Assembly (NCBI GenBank): GCA_025964795.1
Contig: JAOPYC010000034.1
Location: 1-63,060, forward strand
Length of the DNA: 63,060 bases
Direction: 5' to 3'
Source: Marmoricola sp.
Lineage (GTDB): Bacteria; Actinomycetota; Actinomycetes; Propionibacteriales; Nocardioidaceae
In this document: positions 49,926-59,036 of the stretch, piece after piece
Position numbering within the stretch: the stretch's first letter is position 1
Layout of the letters: every line of letters starts with the position of its first letter
The notes under the pieces: generated by a model
Told to the model about the DNA's origin: nothing
Databases searched by the model: none
What the model saw: only the letters and a program-made list of their open reading frames with translations
Translations under genes and position numbers: made by a program

Positions 49926-50336
49926 CTAGGCCTGGGCCGGGACCCGCGGTCGCAGCAGCCGGATCACGGTCTCCGCGAGCTCGATCGGGTCCAGCGGGTG
50001 CGAGACGGCGGCCTCGGCACGTGACCAGACGGCCAGCCAGTTGTCCTGGACCCGCCCGGTGAGCACGAGCACGGGCGGGCAGCGGTAGATCTCGTCCTTG
50101 AGCTGGCGCGCGATCCCCAGGCCTCCGGCCGGCACGGCCTCGCCGTCCAGGATGGCCAGGGCGATGCCGCCCGCGTCCATCTGCTGGATGACGACCGGCT
50201 CGGTCGCGACCTCGACGTACTCGAGCTCGGGCAGGTCCGGGTGCGGGCGCTTGCCCAGGGCCAGGATCACCTGCTGGCGGGTGTCGGAGTCGTCGCTGTA
50301 GACGAGCACCTTCAAGGACGTGGGCTGGCTGGTCAC
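49926..50336 (-). CDS. Pseudo-receiver domain protein
   Basis: This 136-residue protein looks like a lone response regulator receiver: KVLVYSDDSDTRQQV, Asp64 in ALAILDGEAVPAGG and VLVLTGR. The final conserved Lys is missing (VSHPLDPIE), so normal phospho-switching is doubtful. No output domain is attached. It lies between trpD and the CtaG-like gene on the same strand. Relatives occur in the same spot in other actinobacteria (from memory). Function unknown. Confidence 0.75.
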   Translation of the reverse strand: MTSQPTSLKVLVYSDDSDTRQQVILALGKRPHPDLPELEYVEVATEPVVIQQMDAGGIALAILDGEAVPAGGLGIARQLKDEIYRCPPVLVLTGRVQDNWLAVWSRAEAAVSHPLDPIELAETVIRLLRPRVPAQA

Positions 50337-50346
50337 GCGGACGATG

Positions 50347-51261
50347 CTACCGGTTCGGGTCCCGGTGGGAATCGGGGCCGCGGGACGCGGATTCGAGCCG
50401 TTCGAGGCGGTCCAGCCTGCGGTCCTCGCGGCGGGCCTCCTGCATCGACGAGCGCACCCACTGGGCGAACAGGATCGAGAACAGCAGCAGCCCGATCAGG
50501 TCCCCGGAGGCCCAGAGGATGCCGCCGGCGAGGTGCTGGTCCGCCAGGGGGTCCGGCAGCCACGGCATCGAGGCGTGCAGCGAGGGATACCAGTCACCGC
50601 CGATCAGCTCCGACTGGCCCATGATCGTCACGCCGAGGAACGCGTGGAACGGCAGCGTCAGCATCAGCAGCAGCAGCCGGAAGGGATAGCTGACCCGTCC
50701 GGGCACGGGGTCGATGCCGAGGATGGGGGTGAAGAACAGCGCGCCCACCACCACGAGGTGCACGTGCATCAGCTCGTGGAGGGCGTCGGAGTGCAGGGTG
50801 GCGTCGTACCAGCCGGTGAAGTAGAGGGCCCACGGGCTCAGGACGTAGAGCGCGAACGTGAGCGGCGGGAAGCTGAGCACCCGCGCGACCGGTGAGTGCA
50901 GCACGGCCAGCAGCCACCGGCGTGGGCGCTTGGGCAGCGTCCTGAGCGCGAGGGTCACCGGCGCCCCCAGCGCACAGAACAGCGGCACCACCATCGTCAG
51001 GATCATGTGCTGCACCATGTGGGCGCTGAGCAGCGTGTCGTCGTACGCCGCGAGGCCCGAGCTGGTCGCGAAGAAGAACGACCCCATGCCCCCCAGGACG
51101 AACGACACGGTGCGCCCGACCGGCCAGCGGTCACCGCGCTCGTGGAGGCGCCAGACGCCGTAGAGGTAGAGCCCGCAGACCCACACCACGAGGACGAACA
51201 GGACGGGTGGAAGTCCCCATTCGGTGAAGACCACGGAGGGCGAGAAGGGCGGCACCCACAC
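50347..51261 (-). CDS. Cytochrome c oxidase assembly protein (caa3-type CtaG family)
   Basis: The 304-residue membrane protein has about seven helices, with [15 protein letters not shown] near 80 and [15 protein letters not shown] near 160; the paired His residues probably bind copper in the membrane. Members help assemble the copper centre of cytochrome oxidase. The C-terminus is a charged cytoplasmic tail. It diverges from ctaE, 75 bases away. GTG at 51261 or GTG at 51255 could be the start. Confidence 0.87.
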   Translation of the reverse strand: MWVPPFSPSVVFTEWGLPPVLFVLVVWVCGLYLYGVWRLHERGDRWPVGRTVSFVLGGMGSFFFATSSGLAAYDDTLLSAHMVQHMILTMVVPLFCALGAPVTLALRTLPKRPRRWLLAVLHSPVARVLSFPPLTFALYVLSPWALYFTGWYDATLHSDALHELMHVHLVVVGALFFTPILGIDPVPGRVSYPFRLLLLMLTLPFHAFLGVTIMGQSELIGGDWYPSLHASMPWLPDPLADQHLAGGILWASGDLIGLLLFSILFAQWVRSSMQEARREDRRLDRLERLESASRGPDSHRDPNR

Positions 51262-51324
51262 AGGCTAGAAGCAACGACACAGCGAAACACCGGGGGTAGG
51301 GGTGCCGTCCACACAGCGGGGGGC

Positions 51325-51330
51325 AATAAT
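51325..51330 (+). promoter_or_regulatory. Candidate -10 of a leaderless transcript (ctaE-qcr operon)
   Basis: AATAAT ends 6 bases before GTG 51337, with no ribosome binding site. It is the most AT-rich hexamer in the divergent gap and would start the ctaE-qcrCAB transcript at or next to the start codon. Confidence 0.45.
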
Positions 51331-51336
51331 GACGAC

Positions 51337-51975
51337 GTGGCGACTGCAGCGGCTATCCCAGCATCCCGGCTCCATGCTCACGACAACCGTCCCAGCATGG
51401 TCGCTGTGGGCACGATCGTGTGGCTCTCGAGCGAGCTCATGTTCTTCGCGGCGCTGTTCGCCGCCTACTTCACGATCAGGGCCGTGAGCCCCGAGCTGTG
51501 GGCGCAGAACACCCAGCTGCTCAACGTGCCGTTCTCGGCCGCCAACACCACGATCCTGGTGCTGTCCTCGGTGACCTGCCAGCTGGGTGTGTTCCAGGCC
51601 GAGAAGGGCATCGCCGGCCGGACCGGCAAGCTGTTCCAGGTCCGGCTCTGGGGCCTGCGCGAGTGGTTCGTGCTCACCTACTTCATGGGCGCGATCTTCA
51701 TCGCCGGCCAGTCCTTCGAGTACGCCGAGCTGATCCACGAGGGCGTCACCATCCCGGCCTCGTCCTACGGCACCGTGTTCTACCTCGCCACCGGGTTCCA
51801 CGGCATCCACGTGACCGGGGGGCTGATCGCCTTCCTGTTCGTGCTCGGCCGCACCTTCGTCGCCAAGCGGTTCACCCACGAGCAGGCCGTGACCGCGATC
51901 GTCGTGTCGTACTACTGGCACTTCGTCGACGTGGTGTGGATCGGCCTGTTCGCGACCGTCTACCTGATCAAGTAG
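51337..51975 (+). CDS. ctaE: Cytochrome c oxidase subunit III
   Basis: This protein of 212 residues has five membrane helices ([22 protein letters not shown] first) and the family blocks [22 protein letters not shown] and [11 protein letters not shown]. It is part of the aa3 oxidase in the bc1-aa3 supercomplex of actinobacteria. It opens the operon ctaE-qcrC-qcrA-qcrB. The GTG start is supported by the -10 just ahead of it. Confidence 0.95.
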   Translation: MATAAAIPASRLHAHDNRPSMVAVGTIVWLSSELMFFAALFAAYFTIRAVSPELWAQNTQLLNVPFSAANTTILVLSSVTCQLGVFQAEKGIAGRTGKLFQVRLWGLREWFVLTYFMGAIFIAGQSFEYAELIHEGVTIPASSYGTVFYLATGFHGIHVTGGLIAFLFVLGRTFVAKRFTHEQAVTAIVVSYYWHFVDVVWIGLFATVYLIK

Positions 51976-51997
51976 CACTGAGACTAAGGACGCACTG

Positions 51998-52864
51998 GTG
52001 CGACTCACGCAGAAGACCTCTCACCGCATCGCCGGTCGGCTCTCCGCCGGCCGACGCAGCCGGATCGCGGCGCCGTTGGTGCTGCTGCTCGGTCTGCTGG
52101 TGACCGGTGGGATGTACGCCGCCCTGTCCCCCGCCACGGCACAGACGAAGACTGCGGACGAGGACACCGTCGCCAAGGGCCGGGCGCTCTTCCTGGTCGG
52201 GTGCGCCTCCTGCCACGGCAAGAACGCCGAGGGCATCCAGACCGTCAAGGGTGGCCAGTACGGCCCGACCCTGGTCGGCGTGGGCGCCGCGGCCGTGGAC
52301 TTCCAGGTCGGCACCGGCCGGATGCCGATGGCCCAGCCGAGCACCCAGGCCCTGCGCAAGGCCCCGGTCTACGACGCCGGCGAGATCGAGGCCCTGGCGG
52401 CGTTCGTCTCCTCGCTCGGCCCCGGACCCAACGTCCCCGAGTCCTCGCAGTACGACGTCAAGCAGTCCTCGAACGAGGACATCGTCCGCGGTGGCGAGTT
52501 CTTCCGGACCAACTGCACCGCCTGCCACAACTTCGCCGGCAGCGGCGGAGCCCTCCCCCGTGGCCGGTTCGCGCCCAAGCTGACCGGTGTCTCGGCCAAG
52601 CACATGTACGAGGCGATGCTCACCGGACCCCAGCAGATGCCGGTGTTCTCCGACCAGGTGCTGAGCCCCACCGACAAGCGCCAGATCATCTCCTACCTGA
52701 AGAAGAACGAGGAGACGCCCGCCTACGGCGGCTTCAGCCTCGGCTCGGTCGGGCCTGTCTCGGAGGGCCTGGTCGCCTGGTTGGTCGGGCTCGGCTCGCT
52801 GGTCGGCGCCGCCATCTGGATCGCGGCCAACTCCGCACGCTCGAGGAAGAAGGCCCAGGCATGA
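51998..52864 (+). CDS. qcrC: Diheme cytochrome c subunit of the bc1 complex
   Basis: This 288-residue protein has an N-terminal membrane anchor (LVLLLGLLVTGGMYAAL), two c-type heme sites CASCH (69-73) and CTACH (173-177), and a C-terminal anchor helix (LVAWLVGLGSLVGAAIWIAA). Two hemes in one subunit replace the mobile cytochrome c in actinobacteria: it passes electrons straight to CtaC. AAGGA lies 8 bases before GTG. It ends inside the qcrA start (ATGA). Confidence 0.95.
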   Translation: MRLTQKTSHRIAGRLSAGRRSRIAAPLVLLLGLLVTGGMYAALSPATAQTKTADEDTVAKGRALFLVGCASCHGKNAEGIQTVKGGQYGPTLVGVGAAAVDFQVGTGRMPMAQPSTQALRKAPVYDAGEIEALAAFVSSLGPGPNVPESSQYDVKQSSNEDIVRGGEFFRTNCTACHNFAGSGGALPRGRFAPKLTGVSAKHMYEAMLTGPQQMPVFSDQVLSPTDKRQIISYLKKNEETPAYGGFSLGSVGPVSEGLVAWLVGLGSLVGAAIWIAANSARSRKKAQA

Positions 52865-53904
52865 TCGAGAAGCACGAGCTCTCGACGGTCGAGACCGCCG
52901 AGACCGAACCCGTGGCCGATCCAGGCCTGCCAGAGCACGAGCCGCGCCCCACCGACGTCGACGAGGCCGCCGAGCGCCGCGCCGAACGACAGGTCGCCAC
53001 GTTCTTCGGTCTCTCCGCGCTCTGCACCCTGCTGTTCATCGTCTCCTACCTCGTCTTCAAGGTCGGTGACGAGCCCACCGTGAAGCTGGGCTTCGGCCTC
53101 TCCACGCCCGCGCTCGGTGCCACCCTCGGGCTGGCGCTGCTCCTCATCGGCGTCGGCACCATCCAGTGGGCCCGCAAGCTGATGGGCGACCACGAGATCA
53201 TGGAGTTCCGGCACCCCGGTGCCTCCAGCCAGGAGGACCGCGACGACACCGTGGCGATCCTGGCCCTGGGCGCAGAGGAGTCCGGCATCGCCCGTCGCCC
53301 CCTCATCCGCAACTCGCTGCTCGGCGCGGTGGGCGTGCTGCTCCTGGCCCCGGTGATGGCGCTGCGCGACCTCGGTCCGCTGCCGGGCGACAAGCTCTTC
53401 CACACCATCTGGAAGAAGGGCATGCGGGTCGTGCAGGACGTCGACGGCACCCCCATCAAGCCCGCGGACATGGAGGTGGGCCAGCTGATCAACGGCGAGC
53501 CCGCCATCTTCTTCGAGCACGACGCCGACGGCGAGCCCAAGATCGAGGGCGTCGAGCTGAACCAGGAGAAGGCCAAGGCCGCCGTGATCATCGTCAAGAT
53601 GCAGCCCGGCGACATCAAGGCCGCGAAGGGCCGCGAGAACTGGGGTGTCAACGGCGTCCTGTGCTACTCGAAGATCTGCACCCACGTCGGCTGCCCGATC
53701 TCGCTGTGGGAGCAGCAGACCCACCACCTGCTCTGCCCCTGCCACCAGTCCACCTTCGACTTGGCCGACAACGGCCGGGTGGTCTTCGGCCCGGCCGCGC
53801 GACCGGTGCCTCAACTCCCGCTGGCGGTGGACGATGAGGGGTACTTGATCGCCACGAGTGACTTCACCGAGCCAGTCGGGCCGAGCTTCTGGGAACGAGG
53901 GTGA
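52861..53904 (+). CDS. qcrA: Rieske iron-sulfur subunit of the bc1 complex
   Basis: This 347-residue protein has three membrane helices (two near 45-100 and one near 155-175; actinobacterial QcrA has three rather than one) and a 2Fe-2S site: CTHVGC (273-278) and CPCH (292-295). It takes electrons from quinol in the bc1 complex. A charged head of about 45 residues precedes the first helix. Overlaps qcrC by 4 bases and ends 7 bases before qcrB. Confidence 0.95.
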   Translation: MIEKHELSTVETAETEPVADPGLPEHEPRPTDVDEAAERRAERQVATFFGLSALCTLLFIVSYLVFKVGDEPTVKLGFGLSTPALGATLGLALLLIGVGTIQWARKLMGDHEIMEFRHPGASSQEDRDDTVAILALGAEESGIARRPLIRNSLLGAVGVLLLAPVMALRDLGPLPGDKLFHTIWKKGMRVVQDVDGTPIKPADMEVGQLINGEPAIFFEHDADGEPKIEGVELNQEKAKAAVIIVKMQPGDIKAAKGRENWGVNGVLCYSKICTHVGCPISLWEQQTHHLLCPCHQSTFDLADNGRVVFGPAARPVPQLPLAVDDEGYLIATSDFTEPVGPSFWERG

Positions 53905-53911
53905 TCCGACC

Positions 53912-55651
53912 ATGACCGACACCATTGCCAAGTCCAACGGCAAGCAGCCCGCCAAGGCGGGCAAGCCGTCCAAGGCGGGTGCGGCCGCGACCTGGGCCGA
54001 CGACCGCCTGGGGATGGCCGGGATGGCCAAGAAGAACCTCCGCAAGGTCTTCCCGGACCACTGGTCGTTCATGCTGGGCGAGATCGCCCTGTGGAGCTTC
54101 GTGGTGCTCCTGCTGACCGGGGTGTTCCTGACGCTGTGGTTCCGTCCCAGCATGGTCGAGGTCGTCTACGACGGCTCCTACGACCAGCTCCGTGGCATTC
54201 CGATGTCGGAGGCCTACAAGTCCAGCCTGGACATCTCCTTCGACGTCCGAGCCGGCCTGCTGATGCGGCAGATCCACCACTGGGCCGCGATGGTGTTCGT
54301 CGGCTCGATGATGATCCACCTGCTCCGCGTCTACTTCACGGGAGCCTTCCGCAAGCCGCGCGAGCTCAACTGGGTGATCGGCTGCGTGCTGCTCCTGCTG
54401 GGCACCCTCGAGGGCTTCACCGGCTACTCACTGCCCGACGACCTGCTCTCCGGCACCGGCCTGCGCGCGGCGGACGGGTTCATGAAGGCCTCACCGGTCG
54501 TCGGCAGCTACATGTCGTTCTTCCTGTTCGGCGGTGAGTTCCCCGGCTCGTCGATCATCCCGCGGCTCTACACCGCCCACGTGCTGCTGATTCCCGGTCT
54601 CCTGCTCGCCCTGATCGCGGCCCACATGCTCCTGCTCGTCTACCACAAGCACACCCAGTGGCCCGGGCCCGGACGCACCGAGCACAACGTCGTCGGCTTC
54701 CCGATGCTGCCCGTCTACATGGCCAAGGCCGGCGGGTTCTTCTTCGTGGTCTTCGGCGTGCTCACGCTGATGGGCGGGTTCTTGAGCATCAACCCGGTCT
54801 GGCGCTTCGGCCCCTACAACCCGGCCGAGGTCACGGCAGGTTCCCAACCCGACTGGTACATGGGCTGGCCCGACGGCGCCCTGCGGATCATGCCCAACTG
54901 GGAGACCCACCTGTGGGGCATCACGGTTTCGTGGAACGTGATGGTGCCCATCTTGATCCTGCCGCCGCTGATGCTGATGATCCTGATCTCGCTGCCCTTC
55001 GTCGAGGCCTGGATCACCGGGGACAAGCGCGAGCACCACCTGCTCGAGCGCCCGCGCAACGCCCCCACCCGGACGGCCGTGATGGTCGCTCTGATGACGT
55101 TCTACGGCCTCCTCTGGGCAGCCGGGGGCAACGACATCATCGCCACGCACCTGCGGCTGAGCATCAACCAGATCACCTACTTCATGCGAGGGGCCGTGTT
55201 CATCGGGCCGGTGATCGCGTTCCTGATCACCCGCCGATGGTGCATCTCGTTGCAGCGTCACGACAACGAGACGCTGCTGCACGGCTACGAGAGCGGCGTG
55301 ATCATGCGTGACGCCCAAGGTGGCTACAGCGAGAGGCACCTGCCGCTGCCGGTGGCTCGCGCCTACACCTTGACGGCGCGGGACCGTGACCAGATCTTCG
55401 TGCCGGAGTCCGAGGCCGACGCCAACGGCGTCGCCTCCCCCACCGCGCGCAAGGACAAGGTGCGGGCCGCCCTGGCCAAGTACTGGTACGGCAGCAACAT
55501 CCAGAAGCCGACCAGGGCCCAGCTCGAGGCGGCGCACCACCACGCCGAGATCGAGCACGACCACGAGCGCGCGCTCGAGAACTCGGCGGACGGCCACCAG
55601 TTCGACGGTCGTCACGACGTGAGCGGCGAGGAACTCACCACCAAGCACTGA
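53912..55651 (+). CDS. qcrB: Cytochrome b subunit of the bc1 complex
   Basis: This protein of 579 residues has eight or nine membrane helices with heme ligands in RQIHHWAAMVFVGSMMIHLLRV and HVLLIPGLLLALIAAHMLLL, and PDWYMGWPDG in place of the PEWY loop at the quinol oxidation site. A cytoplasmic tail of about 120 residues rich in His and Glu (LEAAHHHAEIEHDHERAL) follows, typical of actinobacteria. A hairpin terminator stands 17 bases after the stop. Confidence 0.95.
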   Translation: MTDTIAKSNGKQPAKAGKPSKAGAAATWADDRLGMAGMAKKNLRKVFPDHWSFMLGEIALWSFVVLLLTGVFLTLWFRPSMVEVVYDGSYDQLRGIPMSEAYKSSLDISFDVRAGLLMRQIHHWAAMVFVGSMMIHLLRVYFTGAFRKPRELNWVIGCVLLLLGTLEGFTGYSLPDDLLSGTGLRAADGFMKASPVVGSYMSFFLFGGEFPGSSIIPRLYTAHVLLIPGLLLALIAAHMLLLVYHKHTQWPGPGRTEHNVVGFPMLPVYMAKAGGFFFVVFGVLTLMGGFLSINPVWRFGPYNPAEVTAGSQPDWYMGWPDGALRIMPNWETHLWGITVSWNVMVPILILPPLMLMILISLPFVEAWITGDKREHHLLERPRNAPTRTAVMVALMTFYGLLWAAGGNDIIATHLRLSINQITYFMRGAVFIGPVIAFLITRRWCISLQRHDNETLLHGYESGVIMRDAQGGYSERHLPLPVARAYTLTARDRDQIFVPESEADANGVASPTARKDKVRAALAKYWYGSNIQKPTRAQLEAAHHHAEIEHDHERALENSADGHQFDGRHDVSGEELTTKH

Positions 55652-55668
55652 CCGCAGCTCCAGCGACA

Positions 55669-55699
55669 ACGGGCCCGGGATGACTCCCGGGCCCGTTTT
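55669..55699 (+). terminator. Rho-independent terminator after qcrB
   Basis: A perfect 12-bp stem (ACGGGCCCGGGA, 55669-55680, with 55685-55696), a 4-base loop TGAC and a TTTT run make a textbook terminator of the ctaE-qcrCAB operon. Confidence 0.93.
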
Positions 55700-55712
55700 G
55701 CGGTTCCGGATA

Positions 55713-55732
55713 GTGGTCAGACCACTTGACCA
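55713..55732. promoter_or_regulatory. FadR-type GntR operator upstream of its own gene
   Basis: GTGGTC-A-GACCAC (55713-55725) is a perfect dyad of the TGGTCnGACCA type used by FadR/FCD regulators. A second, overlapping dyad TGGTCA-N7-TGACCA runs from 55714 to 55732. The site lies 36 bases before the likely ATG (55762), so the regulator probably controls itself, and with it the hydroxylase gene downstream. Confidence 0.75.
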
Positions 55733-55761
55733 CCTTCCCGCTCGCCGGAGACGCTGCGACC

Positions 55762-56478
55762 ATGTCCCTGAAGCCCGTCACCCGACGCCTGGTCCCCGAG
55801 CACGTGTTCGACCAGCTCCTCGGTGAGGTGGTCGACGGGGAGCTGGCGGCCGGGGACCCGCTGCCCAGCGAGCGGCGCCTGGCCGAGGTGCTCGGCGTGT
55901 CCCGCCCGGCCGTGCGGGAGGCCCTGCAACGACTGTCCCAGGCGGGCGTCGTCGAGGTGCGTCACGGTGGCAGCACGACGGTGCGCGACTTCCGCACCTC
56001 CGCCGGCCTGGACCTGCTCCCCCGGCTGCTGGTGCGCGACGGGAAGCTGGACATCGCCGTCGGACGCAGCATCCTCCAGGCGCGCCAGTCCATCGCCCCG
56101 GCGGTCGCGGCGCAGGCCGCCTCGTCGGGGGGCTCGGCGGCCGGGGAGGCGCTGCGAGCCGCGGTGGAGGACCTGGGCCGGGCCTCCGACTCCGAGACCC
56201 GCCAGCACGCCGCCCTGGCCTTCTGGCACACGGTCGTCGAGGCGGCCGACTCCATCGTCTACCGGCTGCTGTTCAACAGCCTGCGATCGGCGTACGAGCC
56301 CGCCATCGCCGCCCTCGGCCCACTGCTGGAGGCCGAGGTCGACAACCATGAGGCCTACCGCGCGCTGGCGGAGGCGGTGGCGGCCGGGAACCCGACGACC
56401 GCGCGGGAGGCGGCCGACGAGCTCCTCCGGCCGGCGACCGAGGCCCTCGGCCGGCTGATGGCCGACCTGGACACCTGA
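55762..56478 (+). CDS. GntR-family regulator, FadR/FCD subfamily
   Basis: This protein of about 238 residues has a winged HTH (PSERRLAEVLGVSRPAVREAL, then GVVEVRHGGSTTVRDF) and an FCD ligand domain made of helices (FWHTVVEAADSIVYRLLFNS; Asp/His metal ligands are less clear). It responds to an organic acid or an acyl-CoA. ATG 55762 is preferred; TTG at 55726 would start inside the operator. Fifty-six bases before a fatty acid hydroxylase gene, it probably regulates lipid modification. Confidence 0.88.
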   Translation: MSLKPVTRRLVPEHVFDQLLGEVVDGELAAGDPLPSERRLAEVLGVSRPAVREALQRLSQAGVVEVRHGGSTTVRDFRTSAGLDLLPRLLVRDGKLDIAVGRSILQARQSIAPAVAAQAASSGGSAAGEALRAAVEDLGRASDSETRQHAALAFWHTVVEAADSIVYRLLFNSLRSAYEPAIAALGPLLEAEVDNHEAYRALAEAVAAGNPTTAREAADELLRPATEALGRLMADLDT

Positions 56479-56534
56479 ACCCTCAGCCTCGACCGCACCC
56501 TCAACCTCGCACCGACGTCCTCCAGGAGATCCCC

Positions 56535-57311
56535 GTGTCCAAGCCCAGCCCCGACATCGAAGCCCGGGCGCGCGCTCGCCTCGCCGCCGACGAGACCCGG
56601 ATCGCGGCGCAGGAAGACGCCGGTCGGGAGCCCGCGGCCCGGCTCACCGGCGCCCGGCGCACGACCCAGTCGCTCCGGCAGGCCTGGGGCCAGTTCTGGC
56701 GGCACCCGTCCCCGTGGCTGATCGGTGGCTTCCTGGTGGCGGTCGTGGCCTACCGCGCGACCCTCCACACGTTCGGCTGGCGCGAGCTGATCGTGCCGTT
56801 CGCCCTCGTGGCGCTGTTCCCCGTCATCGAGTGGGTGATCCACGTGGTGATCCTGCACTGGCGCCCGCGCCGGGTCGGGGGTGTCCCCGTCGACTCCCTG
56901 CTCTCCCGCAAGCACCGTGCGCACCACGCCGATCCGCGCGTGCTGCCGCTGGTGTTCATCCCCTGGCAGGTCGAGCTGTGGCTGCTGCCGTCGTACGTCG
57001 TGGTGGCGCTGCTCGCGTTCCCCGGGCAGGCCGCCGGCGCGACGTTCCTGGTGGCGGTCGGCACCTTGATGTTCAACTACGAGTGGGTGCACTTCCTGGT
57101 GCACAGCGACTACCGGCCGCGCACCCGCGTCTTCCGCTCGGTCTGGCGCAACCACCGGCTGCACCACTACAAGAACGAGCACTACTGGTTCACGGTCACC
57201 TCGGCGGGCACCGCCGACCGGCTCTTCGGGACCTACCCCGACTCCGGCGCGGTGGAGACCTCACCGACCGTGCGGCAGCTGCACGCCCTCGAGGAGGGGC
57301 GACTCAGCTGA
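56535..57311 (+). CDS. Fatty acid hydroxylase / sterol desaturase superfamily protein
   Basis: This 258-residue membrane protein has about four helices (SPWLIGGFLVAVVAYRATL and more) and the di-iron histidine boxes of the family: HRAHH, HFLVH, NHRLHHYKNEHYWF. It hydroxylates or desaturates a lipid or carotenoid with O2. GTG at 56535 has AGGAG 8 bases upstream. It is probably co-transcribed with the GntR gene. The stop overlaps that of the opposite-strand transpeptidase gene by 8 bases. Confidence 0.87.
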   Translation: MSKPSPDIEARARARLAADETRIAAQEDAGREPAARLTGARRTTQSLRQAWGQFWRHPSPWLIGGFLVAVVAYRATLHTFGWRELIVPFALVALFPVIEWVIHVVILHWRPRRVGGVPVDSLLSRKHRAHHADPRVLPLVFIPWQVELWLLPSYVVVALLAFPGQAAGATFLVAVGTLMFNYEWVHFLVHSDYRPRTRVFRSVWRNHRLHHYKNEHYWFTVTSAGTADRLFGTYPDSGAVETSPTVRQLHALEEGRLS

Positions 57312-58518
57312 GCGCGGAGCCGGAGCGGTAGGCGCCGAAGCTCTCGTTCCAGTCGCCGAAGCCGTTGGTCAGCGTCATCTGCTTCGAGGTGCCGACGTAC
57401 TGCACGACGTCTCCGACGTTGGTGTTGTTGTAGAGCCACTCGGCGTTGGCGGTGCTCATGCCAGTGCACCCGTGGCTGACGTTGGAGTTGCCTTGGGACC
57501 CGACCGACCACGGAGCAGCGTGCACGAACTCGCCGGAGTAGGTGACCCGCATGGCGTACTCCACGTCGTCGAGGTCGTAGCCGTCCGCACTGTTGGGGTC
57601 GATCCCGACCGTCTCGGAGTTCATCCGCTTGTGGCGGAACTTCTCGATGATCACCTTGGTGCCGGAGCGGGTCGTGTGCTCGGGCTCCTTGCCGGTGGTG
57701 ATCGGGATGGTCCGGATCAGCTTGCCGTTCTTGACCACCCGCATCTCGTGGGTGTCCATGTCGACCTTGCTGACCATCGAATCGCCCACGTGGAACTTCA
57801 GCGACCGGTTGGTCTGGCCGTAGATGCCATTGCCGGCCGGGACGCCGGCGATGTCGGCGTTGACGGTGACGTTGGTGCCTGGGCGCCAGAAGCTCTGCGG
57901 CCGCCAGTGCACCTCCTGGTCACTGATCCAGTGGAAGGCGCCGGTCTGCGCGGGCGAGCTGACCACCTTGAGGTGCTTCTCGATCGAGGCCTTGTCGGTG
58001 ACGGGCACGTCGAAGCGGACGATGACCGGCATCCCGACGCCCACGGTCTGGCCCTCGACCGGCACGAAGCTCGGATAGGTCTGCTCGTCCAGGCTCAGGG
58101 CACGGGTGCGGAAAGCCGCCTCGAAACTGTTCTTTAGCCCGCTGGCGTCCACCGCGGTGCTGGTGACCTGGTAGCGCGACTTCGCCTGGAGCCGCGTCTG
58201 GGAGACCCAGCGGGTCTTGTCCGCGGAGAGCCGGCCCTGGACCACCCCGCCGTTGGGGCCGGTCACCTGGACGGTCTCGAAGGTGCCGGACGCGACGTTC
58301 AGCTTGATCCGGCGTTCCAGGCCGACGGCCTGGGCGCCGGGACGGATGCTGCTGGTGATCTTCGCGTCCGAGCTCTTGCTGACCGGCGACGGCGCGCTCT
58401 GCGGCTCGGAGGCCGAGCCCTTGTCGGAGTTGGTGCTCACCGAGCAGGCGGTCACCGAGACGAGCGTCAGGGCGACGCCGAACAGCGACACACGGGTACG
58501 AAAGGACCTACTCGACAT
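57304..58518 (-). CDS. L,D-transpeptidase lipoprotein (Ig-like domains plus YkuD domain)
   Basis: The 404-residue protein has a lipoprotein signal (VSLFGVALTLVSVTAC), two Ig-like domains (about 55-150 and 150-255; PVIVRFDVPVTDK) and a YkuD catalytic domain with HAAPW and SHGCTGMS (Cys351). It forms 3-3 cross-links in peptidoglycan, as in mycobacterial LdtMt2-type enzymes. ATG 58518 has GGAG 7 bases upstream and is preferred to the GTG at 58536. It lies between respiratory operons, convergent to the hydroxylase gene. Confidence 0.92.
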   Translation of the reverse strand: MSSRSFRTRVSLFGVALTLVSVTACSVSTNSDKGSASEPQSAPSPVSKSSDAKITSSIRPGAQAVGLERRIKLNVASGTFETVQVTGPNGGVVQGRLSADKTRWVSQTRLQAKSRYQVTSTAVDASGLKNSFEAAFRTRALSLDEQTYPSFVPVEGQTVGVGMPVIVRFDVPVTDKASIEKHLKVVSSPAQTGAFHWISDQEVHWRPQSFWRPGTNVTVNADIAGVPAGNGIYGQTNRSLKFHVGDSMVSKVDMDTHEMRVVKNGKLIRTIPITTGKEPEHTTRSGTKVIIEKFRHKRMNSETVGIDPNSADGYDLDDVEYAMRVTYSGEFVHAAPWSVGSQGNSNVSHGCTGMSTANAEWLYNNTNVGDVVQYVGTSKQMTLTNGFGDWNESFGAYRSGSALS

Positions 58519-58583
58519 CAGGGAGCTCCACGTCACGAACTGGAAAAGGCGTTGGCCTCCTCAGGTTAACAACGGCTCCCACA

Positions 58584-58616
58584 CGACACGCCTATCGTGA
58601 GCGTGTCGATGCTCAC
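58584..58616. promoter_or_regulatory. Two mutually exclusive hairpins between ctaF and the transpeptidase gene
   Basis: CGACACGC (58584-58591) pairs with GCGTGTCG (58601-58608), while GTGAGC (58597-58602) pairs with GCTCAC (58611-58616). The arms overlap, so only one can form at a time. It lies after the ctaF stop and about 65 bases before the transpeptidase ATG. It may end the cta transcript, or act as an attenuator or operator for the transpeptidase gene. No U-run is seen. Confidence 0.4.
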
Positions 58617-58640
58617 GCAGTGAGACGCGTACTTCGGGGC

Positions 58641-59036
58641 TCAGTGCGCGTGCTCGCCCCGGTAGAACTCGAAGATCAGCCCGGCGAGGGCCACGGCGCC
58701 GAGGACGGCGCCGATGATGAACAGCCACCAGCCCACCGCCACGCCCAGCGTCATCGAGGCGAGGCACAGCGCGCACCACAGCGGCCACCAGCTGTAGGGC
58801 GGGAAGAAGCCCAGCTCGCCGGCACCGTCGGAGATCTCGGCGTCCTTGAGGTCCTCCGGACGGGCGTCCATCCGGTTGGCGTGGAAGCCGAGGTAGAACG
58901 CGATCAGGGTGACCAGGAGCAGGGTCATCACCAGGGCGGTGGTGCCGGTCCAGTCACCGGTGATGAACCAGTAGGCGGGCGCCACCAGCACGAAGAAGAT
59001 CGCGCAGATGCCGAAGACCCAGGCCTCGGCCTTCAT
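58641..59036 (-). CDS. ctaF: Cytochrome c oxidase subunit IV
   Basis: This 131-residue protein has four membrane helices ([18 protein letters not shown] and others) and the [12 protein letters not shown] segment typical of actinobacterial CtaF. It is a structural part of the aa3 oxidase. ATG overlaps the ctaD stop (ATGA). Last gene of the ctaC-ctaD-ctaF operon. Confidence 0.93.
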   Translation of the reverse strand: MKAEAWVFGICAIFFVLVAPAYWFITGDWTGTTALVMTLLLVTLIAFYLGFHANRMDARPEDLKDAEISDGAGELGFFPPYSWWPLWCALCLASMTLGVAVGWWLFIIGAVLGAVALAGLIFEFYRGEHAH

